Source: Macrocystis pyrifera | Taxonomy: Eukaryota > Sar > Phaeophyceae > Laminariales > Laminariaceae | Length of the DNA: 64,000 nt | Assembly: GCA_031763025.1 (NCBI GenBank) | Contig: JASSKH010000007.1 | Location: forward strand, 5,437,930 to 5,501,929 | Direction: 5' to 3' | Part shown: positions 1 through 10,175 of the stretch, in pieces | How positions within the stretch are numbered: position 1 is the first letter of the stretch | Layout: every line of letters starts with the position of its first letter | Notes under the pieces: generated by a model | What the model was told of the DNA's origin: nothing | Seen by the model: only the letters and a program-made list of their open reading frames with translations | The model's database searches: none | Translations under genes and position numbers: made by a program

Positions 1-124
1 AGCAGCGCCTATTGAAAGCAGTCTCGGTTACCGCACAGACAGGTGGCCAAATCTCGAGGGGAGTGTCTGGATAAAAACTCCAATTGCGAGGTCGCCAGGA
101 GGCTAAGAGGAACAGGGGGGGGGG

Positions 125-320
125 GGGGACGGGGGTGTACTCATGTCATGCATGGCTGTAGTCGTATGACCTTAGATCTTCGCATCCCTGCAACGCCGGG
201 ACGGAGCACGTCGAGTTTTCACCGACCAGGCAGACATCGCTAGTAGTACCAAGCGTGAACCAAGCGTCGTGAGGTGCTGGGCGAGTCGCATGAAGGGTGA
301 GCTACATCCTGGTAGGAACT
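125..320 (+). repeat. Dispersed repeat A, copy 1
   Basis: This stretch starts after a G-run with a 'gtactcatgtcatgcatgg' type motif and continues with a conserved body that includes 'gccgggacggagcac' and 'gtcgcatgaaggg'. The same sequence recurs at 26500-26690 (same strand) and, in shorter form, at 27718-27845 and 27990-28066 (opposite strand). Three of the copies abut a G or C homopolymer at the same end, which suggests that the G-run belongs to the repeat. No coding potential is shared between the copies, and the family is unknown to me. Confidence 0.6.
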
Positions 321-465
321 GCCTGTGCGGACTTGCTAATGGATGACAGGTTTGAATGAAGAATCGCACCGATGGATTAGGGATGGAGCCGGGATGCGGC
401 TTAAGAGGCTGAGCCACCCCACTACGAGATACAATCCTTCTCATAGATGCCACCCCACCACAGAA

Positions 466-526
466 AACCACCCCCGGTGATAAAAAAGCAGACCCAAAAT
501 AAAGAAGCAACGTTTATCACCGGGGT
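466..526. repeat. Small inverted repeat
   Basis: Two arms of about 15 bases, built on 'ccccggtgataaa' and its complement 'tttatcaccgggg', flank about 30 bases of spacer. Related 'atcacccggggtg' arms occur at about 5235-5300, and 'cacacgggtgataa' words make up the minisatellite at 23136-23400. It is probably a small foldback element. Confidence 0.45.
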
Positions 527-883
527 ACTTTCTATACCACCCCCCTGAGCCGATGCGCCTTTCAAACAACGTAAGTAAGATCACCCCTAGGAGACCCCAC
601 ACGAAAGCACTGTTGCGCCGAGAAAATTCGGCAGCACATAACACGGACAACGATAACAACATGGAAGAGACGCAAAACGAGCGGGATCACGTTCGCTTTG
701 CTCTTCGTCCGTCCGCAAACCACCCCTGCTGCACCTGCGCCTCAAGCTCCGGCACCAGCGCTAAACGAGCCAGCCTTGGCAACGCGTGCCACGCCGGTCA
801 CACCAGCAAGTCCTGCACCAGCCACAGTGTCTGCGGTCCCGGCACAGCGTCGCGCCTCAGCCCCGCCGGTGCCAGTCAGCGCG
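527..883. other. No gene recognised
   Basis: Short overlapping frames exist on both strands here, but their composition (Pro/Ala/Thr-rich, mutually antisense) is what GC-rich non-coding DNA gives. I see no motif, splice-bounded exon or repeat copy. Confidence 0.4.
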
Positions 884-987
884 GCTTGCGGGATCACCCC
901 CCTTATTATCACCCCCCTGCGGCCGAGGTGGGTGTGCCACATGTGCCAAATATTGCCCATTGTACTCCTATCACTCCCCGCCGTAAT
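884..987 (+). repeat. Dispersed repeat B, copy split by LTR element
   Basis: This sequence ('gcttgcgggatcacccccc' onward) matches 5077-5180 nearly base for base. It ends in TAAT immediately before the LTR at 988. The repeat resumes after the 3' LTR with TAATCACCCGCC, as in the uninterrupted copy (cacccgccgc follows at 5181). It is therefore the target into which element 1 jumped. Confidence 0.75.
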
Positions 988-1265
988 TGTTAAGATGTTG
1001 TCTTGTATGAGATTGAAAGCCCGGTAACTACCTGGGTTCAGTCACTGGGAACGTATTTGTAGTACTTGGAAGGCGTATCTTAGATGGAAAACCAGGGGTT
1101 TTCCAGAGGCGCACGAGCTTGGTCTCAGTCTCCGCGTGCACGAAAGGAATAAAACTGCTCTTCTTCTATAGCTAAGCAAACAACACATGTGAGTACAATG
1201 TTTACCGACTTAAAAGGCAGACCTGTCCAGGGATACAAAGTGTTCCGCAAGCGTTGACCTTAACA
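988..1265 (+). repeat. 5' LTR of element 1
   Basis: It starts TGTTAAG and ends CTTAACA, with TG...CA termini as usual for LTRs. It is about 98 percent identical to 4680-4957. It contains GGAATAAAACTGC, a polyadenylation-signal-like word, in the plus orientation. Related LTRs occur at 5430-5709, 13284-13566, 14031-14308, 39505-39770, 45227-45506 and 47883-48147. Confidence 0.9.
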
Positions 1266-1267
1266 AG

Positions 1268-1285
1268 TGGCGTCTTCGGCTCAGG
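1268..1285 (+). other. Primer-binding-site-like sequence
   Basis: TGGCGTCTTCGGCTCAGG begins two bases after the 5' LTR. The same site (TGGCGTCGTCGGCAGGAC) follows the 5' LTR of the element at 13284-14308, and variants sit at the matching place in the elements at 39505 and 53975. A TGG start just inside the LTR is the classical position for tRNA 3'-CCA priming. I did not identify the tRNA. Confidence 0.65.
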
Positions 1286-2072
1286 ACTTTCCGCTTTTTT
1301 GTCGGTTTGCGTTGTTTGTCACTGTTTTTTTGTTGTTGTTTGTTCTCCTATTGTTGTAGAGTAAGTTTGTTCCGGCCACTGCACGATGGAGACTCACGAG
1401 GTGGAAGGGTCTGCTTCCCCTCACGGTGGCCGAGCCACTGAGGGGCCTAAGAGGGCCTGCAGACCCTGTAGACGTCTTCAAGAACGGTGCTCGGGTGGAG
1501 GGCAACAAAGGGTCCACCGGAGAGGGCTTCCGTCTTGTAGACCTGGTAGGGAAGGGGGACGAGGTAGCTAATCTTGTCGACTCCTCCTTAATAGGAAAAA
1601 GGGTGGAGCGGCCACCGTTATTGCGAGGAAACGCCGAGTCGAGCTTCAACCGAGATCTCGGGGTTTCGGTGTTTGCCTTCCCGCACCTCAAACCGACCGC
1701 CACCGCATGGTCGGGAGGTGTAGGAGGGGGACACCCTCGCTGAAAAAAAAACGACGCGACGGCGCGACACCCGTCGTGTTGCGCGGTGCGTGGTTTGGGA
1801 GAGAGGCGTTTATCGCGCCTGCTCTCGTGCCCAGGTTGAGGGGAGCGGCGTTTGAGGCGCGGGCTCCCGACGTCGGGGAAGGCGCCCGAGGACTCCCCGG
1901 AGAAAGCAGTGGAGCTGAGTCGCTGCGTCGGTCCGAAGTACGGAGTAACGCGCGGGGCGGGAGCGGAGTAATGAGCGAGTCTGGGACGCGAGCATCTTGT
2001 GAAATCAAGGTTTTTTTTCTCCCGACAATGCTGGCGGGGGCGGTCAGGAGAAGCCGAACCGCCGTCGACCTG

Positions 2073-4008
2073 TCAGTTACCGGCGCGGAAGGTGCCTGTC
2101 TGGCGTCCATTCGGGTTTCCGCCCGAGGTATGCGAGGCACCGTCGCGAACCCTCGAGACGGGAGCCGGGGCGGAAGAGGTAGGGGCGGTCGAACCACCAT
2201 GATGGCCGGAGTGAGACTGCTGGTGTCCTCGTGCCGCGTGTGTGTTGTAGCCATCACCTTGTCTGTGTTGCTGACCCTGGCCGTGATGTCGCCCACGCGA
2301 GGGGCCGGGACGACGCCTGTGGTTCTTCTGGTTGTATTTGTTCGGTCGTGAATTGTTCTCGCAGCGGTGTCTGATCATGCGTTCTTGCCAACGACGGAAC
2401 GCCTCGCCGTCGTCGCCGAGCGTTCCGAGGTCGGGGTTCAAGATATCACCAAGGTTTAAAAGGGGTGTCTACACTGTCGAAGAGAGTGTGTGTCTTCGTG
2501 ACAGTTTAAACAGCGTCCTCGGTTTTCGCTGAGGGCGGCTGCGCGAGCGGACGATGAAAGTAGGCAGCTCCAGAGGGGAAGGTCCTCGGTCTGGATGGAC
2601 ATACAAACGGCGTGAACTTCGGCATAGTAGTGTTCTTCAAGGGGCCAGCAGTTGGAAGAGGTGTCAAGCCACGGGTCGAGGCAGTCGGGGATGGATTTGT
2701 GGACATTCATCACAAGCGGATTATTGCGCGATCCCGTCTGCCAAGAAGGCGACTGGGGAAGCGTCCAGCCCTGGCCGCGACCAATATTGGCGGGCCGGGG
2801 CCCCGACGGGGCGGATGACCGCGCCCCCGTCGAAGAAGCAGGCAAAGAAAAATATTTTTCACCGTTGACGGCAGGTGTCTTATTATTTGCAAGTGTCTCG
2901 AAAGCTAACCACATGGCGTCCAAAGCGCCGAACGGCCTCGATACCGTAGCCAAAACTCCCGGGTACAGCGTGGGCATCAAGCTAGGGTACTGCTCGTTCA
3001 CTGCCATCCGAACTACCTCCAAAACAACCTCCACCCCCGGTGCCAAAACACGCTCAGTCCCCGTTGCTGCGGACACCACCCCTCGCAATGCACTACTAAA
3101 ATCGCAAAAAGGGGTCCCGTTAGCCACGCCAAAATTATGCAACTTGGTGTAGCTGGCCCCCGTGTTGGTGCGGTCAAAGTGATTGCTCAGCAGCCTCAGG
3201 AGGAGCGTGAACGCCTCCGGTCCTGACGATCCTGCTGCGAGGGCGCGCGACACCTGTCCAAAAAAATCATCCATCAAGGTAGTGAGAGGGGCGGTCGTAG
3301 GCTTGTCAGGCGTGATGGCGCGCGCGAAGGATTTCTTGAGAGGGTACTCCCAACCGGGGATCCAGTTAGTAGAACTAAGGCCTTCATGGCTGCCATCGTT
3401 GCACATCATGAGAATATCAGAGGCGGAGGCCTTGACCGAACGCATGAGTTGCTGCGCGCGGCCTCGCAAGGGTCGATCGAGGGGGGGAAAGGCAAGACAG
3501 AAATGCGCGAAATATCCTTCAGTCCCAGGCGTTTGTACGCCCGTTGGACGTTGGCAGTGTGCTGTTTTGCGGCGGTGGCGGCGGCGGAGTCGATCGCCGA
3601 AGTTCGGTCGCGAGCAAGGTTAGATGACACAGGCATGGCGCGGTCATCGGGCATGGTCAAATGACCAAGACGCGCGGCGGAAGAAGCAACCTCAGTCAGC
3701 GAGGGGATCACTTGCCTCTTGCTGGTTGCGTGCTTCGCTGGAACGGGGGCTCTGGTGTCGCCGTCCGAGGAAGAGCTGGGGGAAGTAGCTCGACCAGAGT
3801 TGCCTCGTGAGCCGTACCGGTCGTCACCCGATCGCTCCTTCCCCTTCCCTCGGTTTCTTCGCCGTCCAGCCCCGTTGCGCCGAGACGCACTGCCACCCGT
3901 TTCCTCGCCCGCCGCCGACGGTCTGTGGTGGCTCGGGAAAATCAGCGCATGTACACCGACGGATGGAGTATATTTGGTTCGATTTTTGGACGACCCGGGA
4001 CCAATCAA
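2073..4008 (-). pseudogene. gag: Gag-like protein with CCHC zinc knuckle, antisense to LTRs
   Basis: The longest open stretch is 2456-3469 on the minus strand (337 residues). Near its end it reads CLNCHEDTHSLRQCRHPF, a CX2CX4HX4C zinc knuckle of retroelement nucleocapsids. The preceding 250 or so residues look like a Gag capsid region. The following minus-strand frame, down to about 2073, is rich in basic, Gly, His and Ser residues, as nucleocapsid tails are. Coding continues upstream towards 4008, and the whole is interrupted a few times. The LTRs, primer site and pol tail all read on the plus strand, so this Gag lies backwards inside its element. It may be an inverted segment or a true antisense gene. 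Confidence 0.6.
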
Positions 4009-4153
4009 GCTTCCTCTTTCTCCGGCGCGCTACACGACTTCGACGAGAGCTGTACGAGGTTCTTGGTGTCTGCAAATTCACTTGGCTAGCGCGTTTACAC
4101 GGGGGGTCCAGCGTAACGTAGATGAATCTCGAGGTGCCGCCGTGGATAGCTGA
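3916..4153 (+). pseudogene. C-terminal pol tail domain, element 1
   Basis: The plus-strand frame reads DGLWWLGKIS, then VYLVRFLDDPGP, then TRAVRGSWCLQIH, and ends at a stop at 4153. The same domain closes the pol frame of the copies at 5430-7290 and 39505-45506, where it follows integrase and a chromodomain. Its Trp-rich SH3/Tudor-like look suggests a small beta-barrel reader, which is an inference. Upstream of DGLWW the element switches to the antisense Gag-like segment, so 3915 is close to a rearrangement junction. Confidence 0.7.
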
Positions 4154-4679
4154 TTTTCGCTTCTTGACTGCACTCGTTATTTATTTATTTATTTTTGTCG
4201 TCTTCCTGAACCTTGGGGGATGACTTTTTGTCTGCCCGATATGTTTCTGGTGTGTTTTCTTTTTCTTGGACTGGGTTGGGGATGTGTTTTTGCGTATTCT
4301 GTCCTGCCTACCCCCCCCGCTCGGTGTTGGGACGCGCTTTCAGAGTGGTGGACTGGGTTTAGGTGGTTCTTGCCGTTTTCCGTGTTATTTTTCTTTTCGT
4401 TCCCGTACGCACTATTCGCTCTTCCGTGCATCTTCCTCGCTTCCCCCCCCGTGCGGGCGGCATGGCGATGGCTTTCATCGACGATTTCTTCCTGCCTCTT
4501 AAGGCTAGGTCTTCTCTTTATTTTTTTTACGTGCTTTGACGGCTTCGTTGCCTCGCCGTTCAGAGGTGTGGGAGTGGGTTTTGAGGAGCCGCATCTTCGA
4601 CTCATGTTCTAGGTCGTAGAATCGGGGTTTCCACGAATTTCCCATAATTCTGCATATACGGCTCATCAGAGTGGGCTAG
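4154..4679 (+). other. T-rich region between pol tail and 3' LTR
   Basis: The region is pyrimidine-rich and reads as a hydrophobic 130-residue frame on the LTR sense strand (4220-4612). Equivalent regions of the copies at 5710-6350 and 39771-40320 also give hydrophobic frames with an MFLVCF-like start. The length and composition vary a lot between copies, so it is probably a 3' untranslated region. An envelope-like remnant cannot be ruled out. Confidence 0.4.
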
Positions 4680-4957
4680 TGTTAAGATATTGTCTTGCAT
4701 GAGATTGAAAGCCCGGTAACTACCTGGGTTCAGTCACTGGGAACGTATTTGTAGTACTTGGAAGGCGTATCTTAGATGGAAAACCGGGGGTTTTCCAGAG
4801 GAGCACGAGCTTGGTCTCAGTCTCCGCGTGCACGAAAGGAATAAAACTGCTCTTCTTCTATAGCTAAGCAAACAACACATGTGAGTACAATGTTTACCGA
4901 CTTAAAAGGCAGACCTGTCCAGGGATACAAAGTGTTCCGCATGCGTTGACCTTAACA
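4680..4957 (+). repeat. 3' LTR of element 1
   Basis: This is the second copy of the LTR at 988-1265, with the same termini and length. It is preceded by GAGTGGGCTAG, a weak purine tract, and followed by the TAAT target duplication (4958-4961). Confidence 0.9.
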
Positions 4958-5076
4958 TAATCACCCGCCACTAAAAGGGGTCTAGTGTATGGTCATACAA
5001 CTACGCCATGCATGATTTCAGTACCCCCTCCACTCTGGTAACTGCCTAAAAGCGGCAAAATATGCCAGTTGTCCTG

Positions 5077-5205
5077 GCTTGCGGTATCACCCCCCTTGTC
5101 ACCACCCCCCTGCGGCCGGAGTGGGTGCACCACGTGTGCCAAATATTATCCATTGTACTCCTAACACCCCCCACCGTTATCACCCGCCGCTAGAGACCAC
5201 ACCCC
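5077..5205 (+). repeat. Dispersed repeat B, uninterrupted copy
   Basis: It matches 884-987 plus the sequence just after element 1. At the position where element 1 is inserted it reads CCGTTATCACCCGCC without interruption, so it acts as an empty-site paralogue. It is followed by further 'caccccggtgg' words of the foldback type seen at 466-526. Confidence 0.7.
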
Positions 5206-5429
5206 GGTGGTAAAATATTACAAACTCGAAGAAAGCATCACCCCGGGTGTTCAAAAAAAAAACAATGCGCGATTTTGGCTATCACCCGGGGTGACTTATG
5301 TCGTCACATACGGTGCGCACACTAATACCGATACCTGGCAGACGCGTGTTTGCCTTGCAGTGGTAGCGCCTAGTTTATCTGCGTCTGCTTACTTGAGTAG
5401 CTCTAGACGTCACCAAAAACAGATTTCTT

Positions 5430-7290
5430 TTAAGGCCAAGGTAGAGACACTTTGGTTCCCTTGACAGGTTTGCTTATTGAGCAGGTACTCGTTGGTACTC
5501 ACGTGTGTTGTTAGCTTAGAGATAGAAGAAGAGCAGCTTTATTCCCTTTCGTGCACGTGGAGACTGAGATCAAGGTTCGTGCCTCGCTGGGAAAACGCCC
5601 GGTTTTTCATCTAAGATACGCCTCCCAAGTACTACAAATACGGTCCCGATACCTGAACCCAGGCAATTACCGGAATTTCAGCATAATTCAAAGCAGTACC
5701 ATAACATTAACCCACTCTGATGAGCCGTCTATACAAAAATATGGGAAATTCATGGAAACCCCGATTCCGCGAGCTAAAACATGGGTCGAAGATGCGGCTC
5801 TTCAAAACCCACCCCCACACCTCTTGGCGGCAAGGTTACGAAGCCGAAAAAGTACGCCCAAAAAAGAAAGAAAAAACGGAAGGCCTCGTAGCCGTCGGGG
5901 ACAGGGGTAAATCGTCAACGAAAGCCATCGCCATACCACCCGCAGGAAGGTAGGGCGAGAAAGTGTCTACGGAAAAGCGAAAGGTTAGCACAAAAGCGAG
6001 GCGATCCTGTGCCCCAGTATGCGTTGCCAATTTTATCTAGACAGCCCCCAGCTCCCGAGTGGGGGGGGGACGGCAAGACGAGAAAGAAAATATCACGGCA
6101 TACGGCAAAAACCAAACCCAGACCAAAACCCGGAAATGTGTCTTGCCACAATGGAGTCGCCCGATTACCCAGGCCAGCCTCGCCACTGAGCGGGGGGGGT
6201 CGGCAGGACAAAATACGCAGAAACCATCCCCAACCCAGCCCAAGAAAAACAAACCAAGAACACACCGAGCAGAACCCCCCCCGACCCGAGAACTCGGGAA
6301 ACGTCAAGAAGTAGAAGGAACCACCCCCCAAAGTCCAGGAAAACGACAACAAAGAAAAAACATACCGAGTGCAACCGAGAAGCGAAAATCAGCTATCCAC
6401 GGCGGCGCCTCGAGATTCATCTACGTTACGCTTGACTCTCCGTGCAAACGCGCTAGCCAAGTGTATTTGCAGACACCAAGAGCCTCGTACAGCTCTCGTC
6501 GAAGTCGTGTAGCGCGCCGGAGAAAGAGGAAGCTTGGTCGGGCCCGGGTCGCCCAAAACTCGAACCAAATATACCCCATCCGTTGGTGTAGTCGCGCTGA
6601 TTTTCCCGAGCCACCACAGACCGTCGTCGCCCTTGTACCAAAAGTGGGCCCCGTTGGGAAGCACGGTGTTGCAGTATCGGCGGAGGCAATCGGCTTGCGA
6701 TACGCAGCCATAGCCGGGTGCCAGAAATCGTTCGCCGTTACTCCGAAAAAGCTCCCGTTATACCTCGCCAATTCTCATCCGGCGGTACAGGCGGTTGGTT
6801 TGGCGGTGCTGCTTTGAGTTATCGGTCTGGTAGCGAAAAATTTCGTGGCGAGAGAGCTGAAGGTTTATTTCTCGTTCCAAGGATGGTCGGGATTGTCCTT
6901 TCCAGTGCGTCTCGTACATCCCCGCGATGACGCCACATCGACCTCTGACCGATTGGTATCCGGTATTCTTTTCCACTTCGAGTCGTTGAAGAGAGGTCGA
7001 AATGTCGCCCTGGGTAACGTGGTACGGGGGATATTTCTTGGAGAACTTGTTGAGCACGTTTGGCGTCAACCCTGCTGGCGAATACTTGGCCATGTCGCCA
7101 CGGTCGTAGGGGCTGGCACAGGGCTTGCAGCGTTGAACCGATACGCACCGGCGAGCATCAGCACCGGGCATATCGGAAGGAGGAGCTTGGCCTCTAGAGG
7201 AGCCCCGTCCGGGGTGTCCTTTGAGGGGCAGGGGCCAAGAAAAGTTAGAAAAATGGAACGCGATGAACAATCTCAAAGCCTTGCAATATC
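5430..7290 (-). mobile_element. Ty3/gypsy element 2, 3' portion only
   Basis: Read on the minus strand this is the end of a pol frame. It has an integrase C-terminal stretch (about 7210-7050, RRCVSVQRCKPC), a chromodomain (about 7010-6790, LEVEKNTGYQSVRGR onwards to SRHEIFRY) and the WLGKIS tail domain (about 6664-6389). A T-rich (minus-strand) leader to the LTR follows. The 3' LTR occupies about 5430-5709 and is more diverged than those of element 1. Gag, RT and the integrase core are missing beyond about 7290. It is an old, truncated, broken copy. Confidence 0.75.
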
Positions 7291-7357
7291 ACGAACCATA
7301 CGGTAAAACACTATTATCAACCAATAGTAATGGTAATCCGACGACATAGGGTTTGAC

Positions 7358-7462
7358 CCTTTTAGGACTACATACAGTAGTCCCGTTTTGGGGACAAGCA
7401 ACTCAAATTCCAAGCAGTTTTGTACCCCATAAACGAGACCACTGCAGTCCTGAAAGGGCTAA
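7358..7462. repeat. Foldback element family M3 (GTCCCGTTTTGGGGAC)
   Basis: Outer arms 'gacccttttaggact' and 'agtcctgaaagggct' enclose inner words 'agtcccgttttggggac' and their complements, so the sequence folds on itself. Other copies or halves are at 9458-9570, 21535-21567, 34168-34202, 35340-35420, 47161-47233 and 51987-52053. They are short, without a gene, and behave as a MITE-like family. Confidence 0.6.
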
Positions 7463-7964
7463 GGAGACCGATCAGTCAGAATGTTGACTCATAAGGCAAA
7501 AACTGCTGCTACTACTACCTACCTCTATCGACACCACTCTGGTCGGGTACATAACACCCATTTTATGAATAAGATCGGACTCCAAGCGATCATTACATTC
7601 CGGGCCAAACATAGCAGAAGGGTATTGATATAAATAGTAAATTCTAAGAAGAGAAGATTACTTTCACACTGTTACCTCCTAGTAGGAGATAGATGGTGGC
7701 CACAGGCGGCGAAACAGGAAGGGGATAAGCTCAGCAAAAGTTTCCACGTAATATATGGAAACAACGTATTGAGCGTCCAACTATTGTTGGAAGTGTCTCT
7801 ATTAGGAGTAGGAACGGTGCTCCGTCTCGAAAGGGATGCGTGGTCAGTTGTCAAATGACTAAGAATAGGGCGAGCAACAAACGAGAAAGCCCCACCCCCC
7901 CCCCCCTCCCCCTGGGGCAAGCTTGAGAAAAGGCGGTGTAAAAAATGTCGTGATGATATCATAC
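7463..7964. other. No gene; one short dispersed repeat
   Basis: No coding sequence is recognised. A stretch at about 7790-7905 ('aggagtaggaacggt', 'ctcgaaagggatgcgtg') recurs at about 27880-27985. A C-run lies at 7893-7910. Confidence 0.4.
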
Positions 7965-8072
7965 TATCACGGGGGACCATAGTAAATAGGACCAAATATT
8001 GTTAGTAAGAAAAGGTCAATATATAGGTTTTATGTATACCATAGGTCCTGTTAACTATGGACCCCCGTAATA
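7965..8072. mobile_element. Foldback MITE family M1, copy
   Basis: It is near-palindromic, with ends reading TA-TTACGGGGGACC inwards on both sides and a central AT-rich part ('aatatataggttt'). Full copies also lie at 9144, 12867, 34725, 36013, 37396, 38204, 42189, 50481 and 61446. A TA dinucleotide flanks most copies, as expected for Tc1/mariner (Stowaway-like) target duplication. Being about 108 bases long, it cannot encode its own transposase. Confidence 0.8.
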
Positions 8073-8673
8073 CAAGTAGTAACAAGTAACAAGTTCTCGC
8101 AAGGATACTGGCGGTTCCCTTGCTCTTTATTTGTTTTCCATTTATTTTCTTATTTCTCTCTTGCTTGTGCGGTTGGCTACTATTGATATTAATAACTGGT
8201 GTTGAGCGTGAACGTGTGATCGACACTTCAACCGGGCATCGTCGGGGGGCAAGTACGATGACACCACTCTCTGGGGGGAAATGGTTGAAATAGGGCCGTT
8301 GGGATCTAAAGGCAAAAAAATCACATGGTCCTTACATTTACGTCCTGAGATGTGAGAGTGGTACGAATGTGGAATAGTCGTTTAATTTTATTTTATTTGA
8401 GCAACAAAGCTCCGTCGGTGATACGCATCAACACAGCTGTTCTAATGTACCAGTTGTAAAGTACCAGGTGTATAGCTAGAATATATACTGATGTATTAGG
8501 AATACTACATCGTATCATATACGTACACTAAACGCCCTTTGACAGGTCTAATATGCATCGATGTCCAGCAGTTGCTACCCACGAGACGAGGCAAATCAGC
8601 GACGAGAATCAACAGGAGATCACACAACCCCCCCACTGGCCATACGCGACTACTGCCCGCCATGCATGACATT

Positions 8674-8676
<3 letters not shown>
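8073..8676. other. No gene; diverged M2 foldback near 8243-8362
   Basis: The motif 'caccactctctgg' near 8243 and its partner 'gagatgtgagagtggta' near 8362 look like the ends of a diverged member of family M2 (see 9665-9746). Nothing else is recognised. Confidence 0.4.

Positions 8677-8755
<79 letters not shown>
8677..8755 (+). repeat. Poly-C tract (79 bases)
   Basis: This is an uninterrupted run of C, followed by 'acaccacgaacg' and a GACA microsatellite (8785-8822). Such runs are prone to assembly length error, so the true length is uncertain. Confidence 0.95.
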
Positions 8756-8822
8756 ACACCACGAACGAACCCGCCCGGCGATCACAGACAGAAAGACAGA
8801 CAGACAGACACAGACAGACAGG

Positions 8823-9143
8823 CCGCATCAATCAGTCCGAGAGTTTTCGTTTCCTTTTCCTCTTCCCTCTGGTGGCGAATCTTCTTTTCGAATGTTCGCG
8901 AGCGGCCATGCGGCCATTGTTCCTTGTTGGTACTGACCGGAGGTACACCATATGATCGGCACGTATCGGTGCGTACACTGGTACAATTAATGCCATACGT
9001 GGTAGATATGAAATATGACCCTGGCAACATTAGGACAACGATGGATCAATAGTCTTGTCTAATAATAAGTAGACCGGTACTATACTGATACTATATACGT
9101 ACGAGGAATATATATGTTTGATACGTATCAGGCAACTATCAAC
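8823..9143. other. No gene recognised
   Basis: AT-richer sequence with no motif or repeat copy that I can place. Confidence 0.4.
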
Positions 9144-9277
9144 TATTACGGGGGTCCATAGTCAATAGGACCTACCAGGTATGGTATAGACAAAAAACCG
9201 GTATAGACAAAAAAAAACTATATATTTACCTATTTTTACTAACGATATTTGGTCCTATTTACTATGGTTCCCCGTAG
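9144..9277. mobile_element. Foldback MITE family M1, copy with internal insertion
   Basis: The same ends as at 7965. The centre is longer than in other copies because 'ggtatagacaaaaaa' is present twice, a local tandem duplication. It ends 'ggttccccgta'. Confidence 0.75.
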
Positions 9278-9457
9278 AAGTACCTGGTATACCTAATGAT
9301 GTACCTGATACCAAGTACCTTGTGCCCGATACTACTAATGATCTGTTCATACAATGTGTATCACAGTGTGGTACAATACTAATCGGTTAATACACAAACA
9401 TGGTGGTAGCAAGTAGTTACTACAAGACGATCAAAACACCCGTCCGTATATAGCATC

Positions 9458-9655
9458 GCAGTCCCGTTTTGGGGACGAACTACCAGGAATTTGTCTGTGC
9501 TTCGTCCCCGAAACGGAACTACTTGGGATTTGAGTAGTTTGTGTCCCAGAACAGGACTGTGACTGCAGTAAGTGAATTGCTGTACATAAGACACACCAGG
9601 TGTAAATCTGGTTATTGTTCCAAGTAATTCGTCCCCAAAACGGGAGTGCGGTCCT
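9458..9655. repeat. Family M3 foldback plus extra half
   Basis: 'gcagtcccgttttggggac' at 9459 pairs with 'gtccccgaaacgg' at about 9504 and with 'gtgtcccagaacaggactg' at 9541. A further half lies at about 9625-9650 ('cgtccccaaaacggg'). Two copies probably inserted close together or one into another. Confidence 0.55.
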
Positions 9656-9664
9656 AGAGTACAT

Positions 9665-9746
9665 ACCACTCCGACCCAAAATATAAGGAACGTTCATAAT
9701 GAATAATTATATTTTATCGGTCCCTATATTTCGGGTCAGAGTGGTA
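9665..9746. mobile_element. Foldback MITE family M2 (TACCACTCYG), copy
   Basis: The ends 'taccactccgacccaaaata' and 'tatttcgggtcagagtggta' are inverted repeats around an AT-rich centre with 'ggaacgtt' and 'cggtccc' words. Related copies are at 27237-27322, 34206-34292, 38384-38471, 46180-46262 and 58636-58716. They are about 80 to 90 bases long and non-coding. Confidence 0.7.
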
Positions 9747-9907
9747 CATGTTATGCTGCTATATGATATAATGTGCATCACTATATTTTCGAAGATCATC
9801 GTATATACCATACTTTTTTTTAATGTTTCGTTAGGCAATCAATGAATGGATGAAATAATAGTGCCAGTCCAGTAACACCCGACAACGCAGCAGCAGGCGA
9901 ACGATAT

Positions 9908-10175
9908 GTGAGATCGTGAAAAGAGACAATACAAAGCACACAACCGGGTAGACATGCGCGCTGATGTACCACATGAATACCACCGGGTGTACACGACATG
10001 CGCGCTGATGTACCACATGATGAATACCACCGGGTGTACATGGCCGTATGTTCTTACTCCGCACGATCCTGAAAAAAAGAGAAAATACAAAGCACGCAAC
10101 CGGGTAGACTTGCGCTCTGATACGCCACATGAATACCACGGGGTGTACATGGCCTTATGTTCTTACTCCGTACAT
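9908..10175 (+). repeat. Short tandem repeat block
   Basis: The sequence 'aatacaaagcac-caaccgggtagac' with 'ccacatgaataccaccgggtgtaca' is present about 1.5 times, and its inner 43-base part is duplicated once more. Frames reading through it (HVYTRWYSCGTS-like on the minus strand) simply mirror the repeats. Confidence 0.65.

Larger units (their letters stand above)
988..4957 (+). mobile_element. Ty3/gypsy LTR retrotransposon, element 1, lacking pol core
   Basis: Two 278-base LTRs (TGTTAAG...CTTAACA) bound the element, flanked by a 4-bp TAAT duplication. A primer-binding-like site follows the 5' LTR. An AATAAA word inside the LTR in this orientation, together with the pol-tail domain next to the 3' LTR, sets the sense strand as plus. 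Reverse transcriptase, RNase H and integrase are absent, so the copy is non-autonomous. The LTRs differ at about five positions, implying a fairly recent insertion. A Gag-like frame lies on the opposite strand to the LTR sense. It looks structurally whole at its ends and is broken or rearranged inside. Confidence 0.85.

Noticed and set aside
1707-2351. 214-codon plus-strand frame in element 1
   Set aside because: It lies opposite the basic Gag tail, is Arg/Gly-rich and has no motif; it is likely a shadow.
8539-9052. Poly-Pro frames of 138-163 codons
   Set aside because: They are created by the 79-base C run; both flanks lack motifs, and the opposite strand gives poly-Gly equally well.
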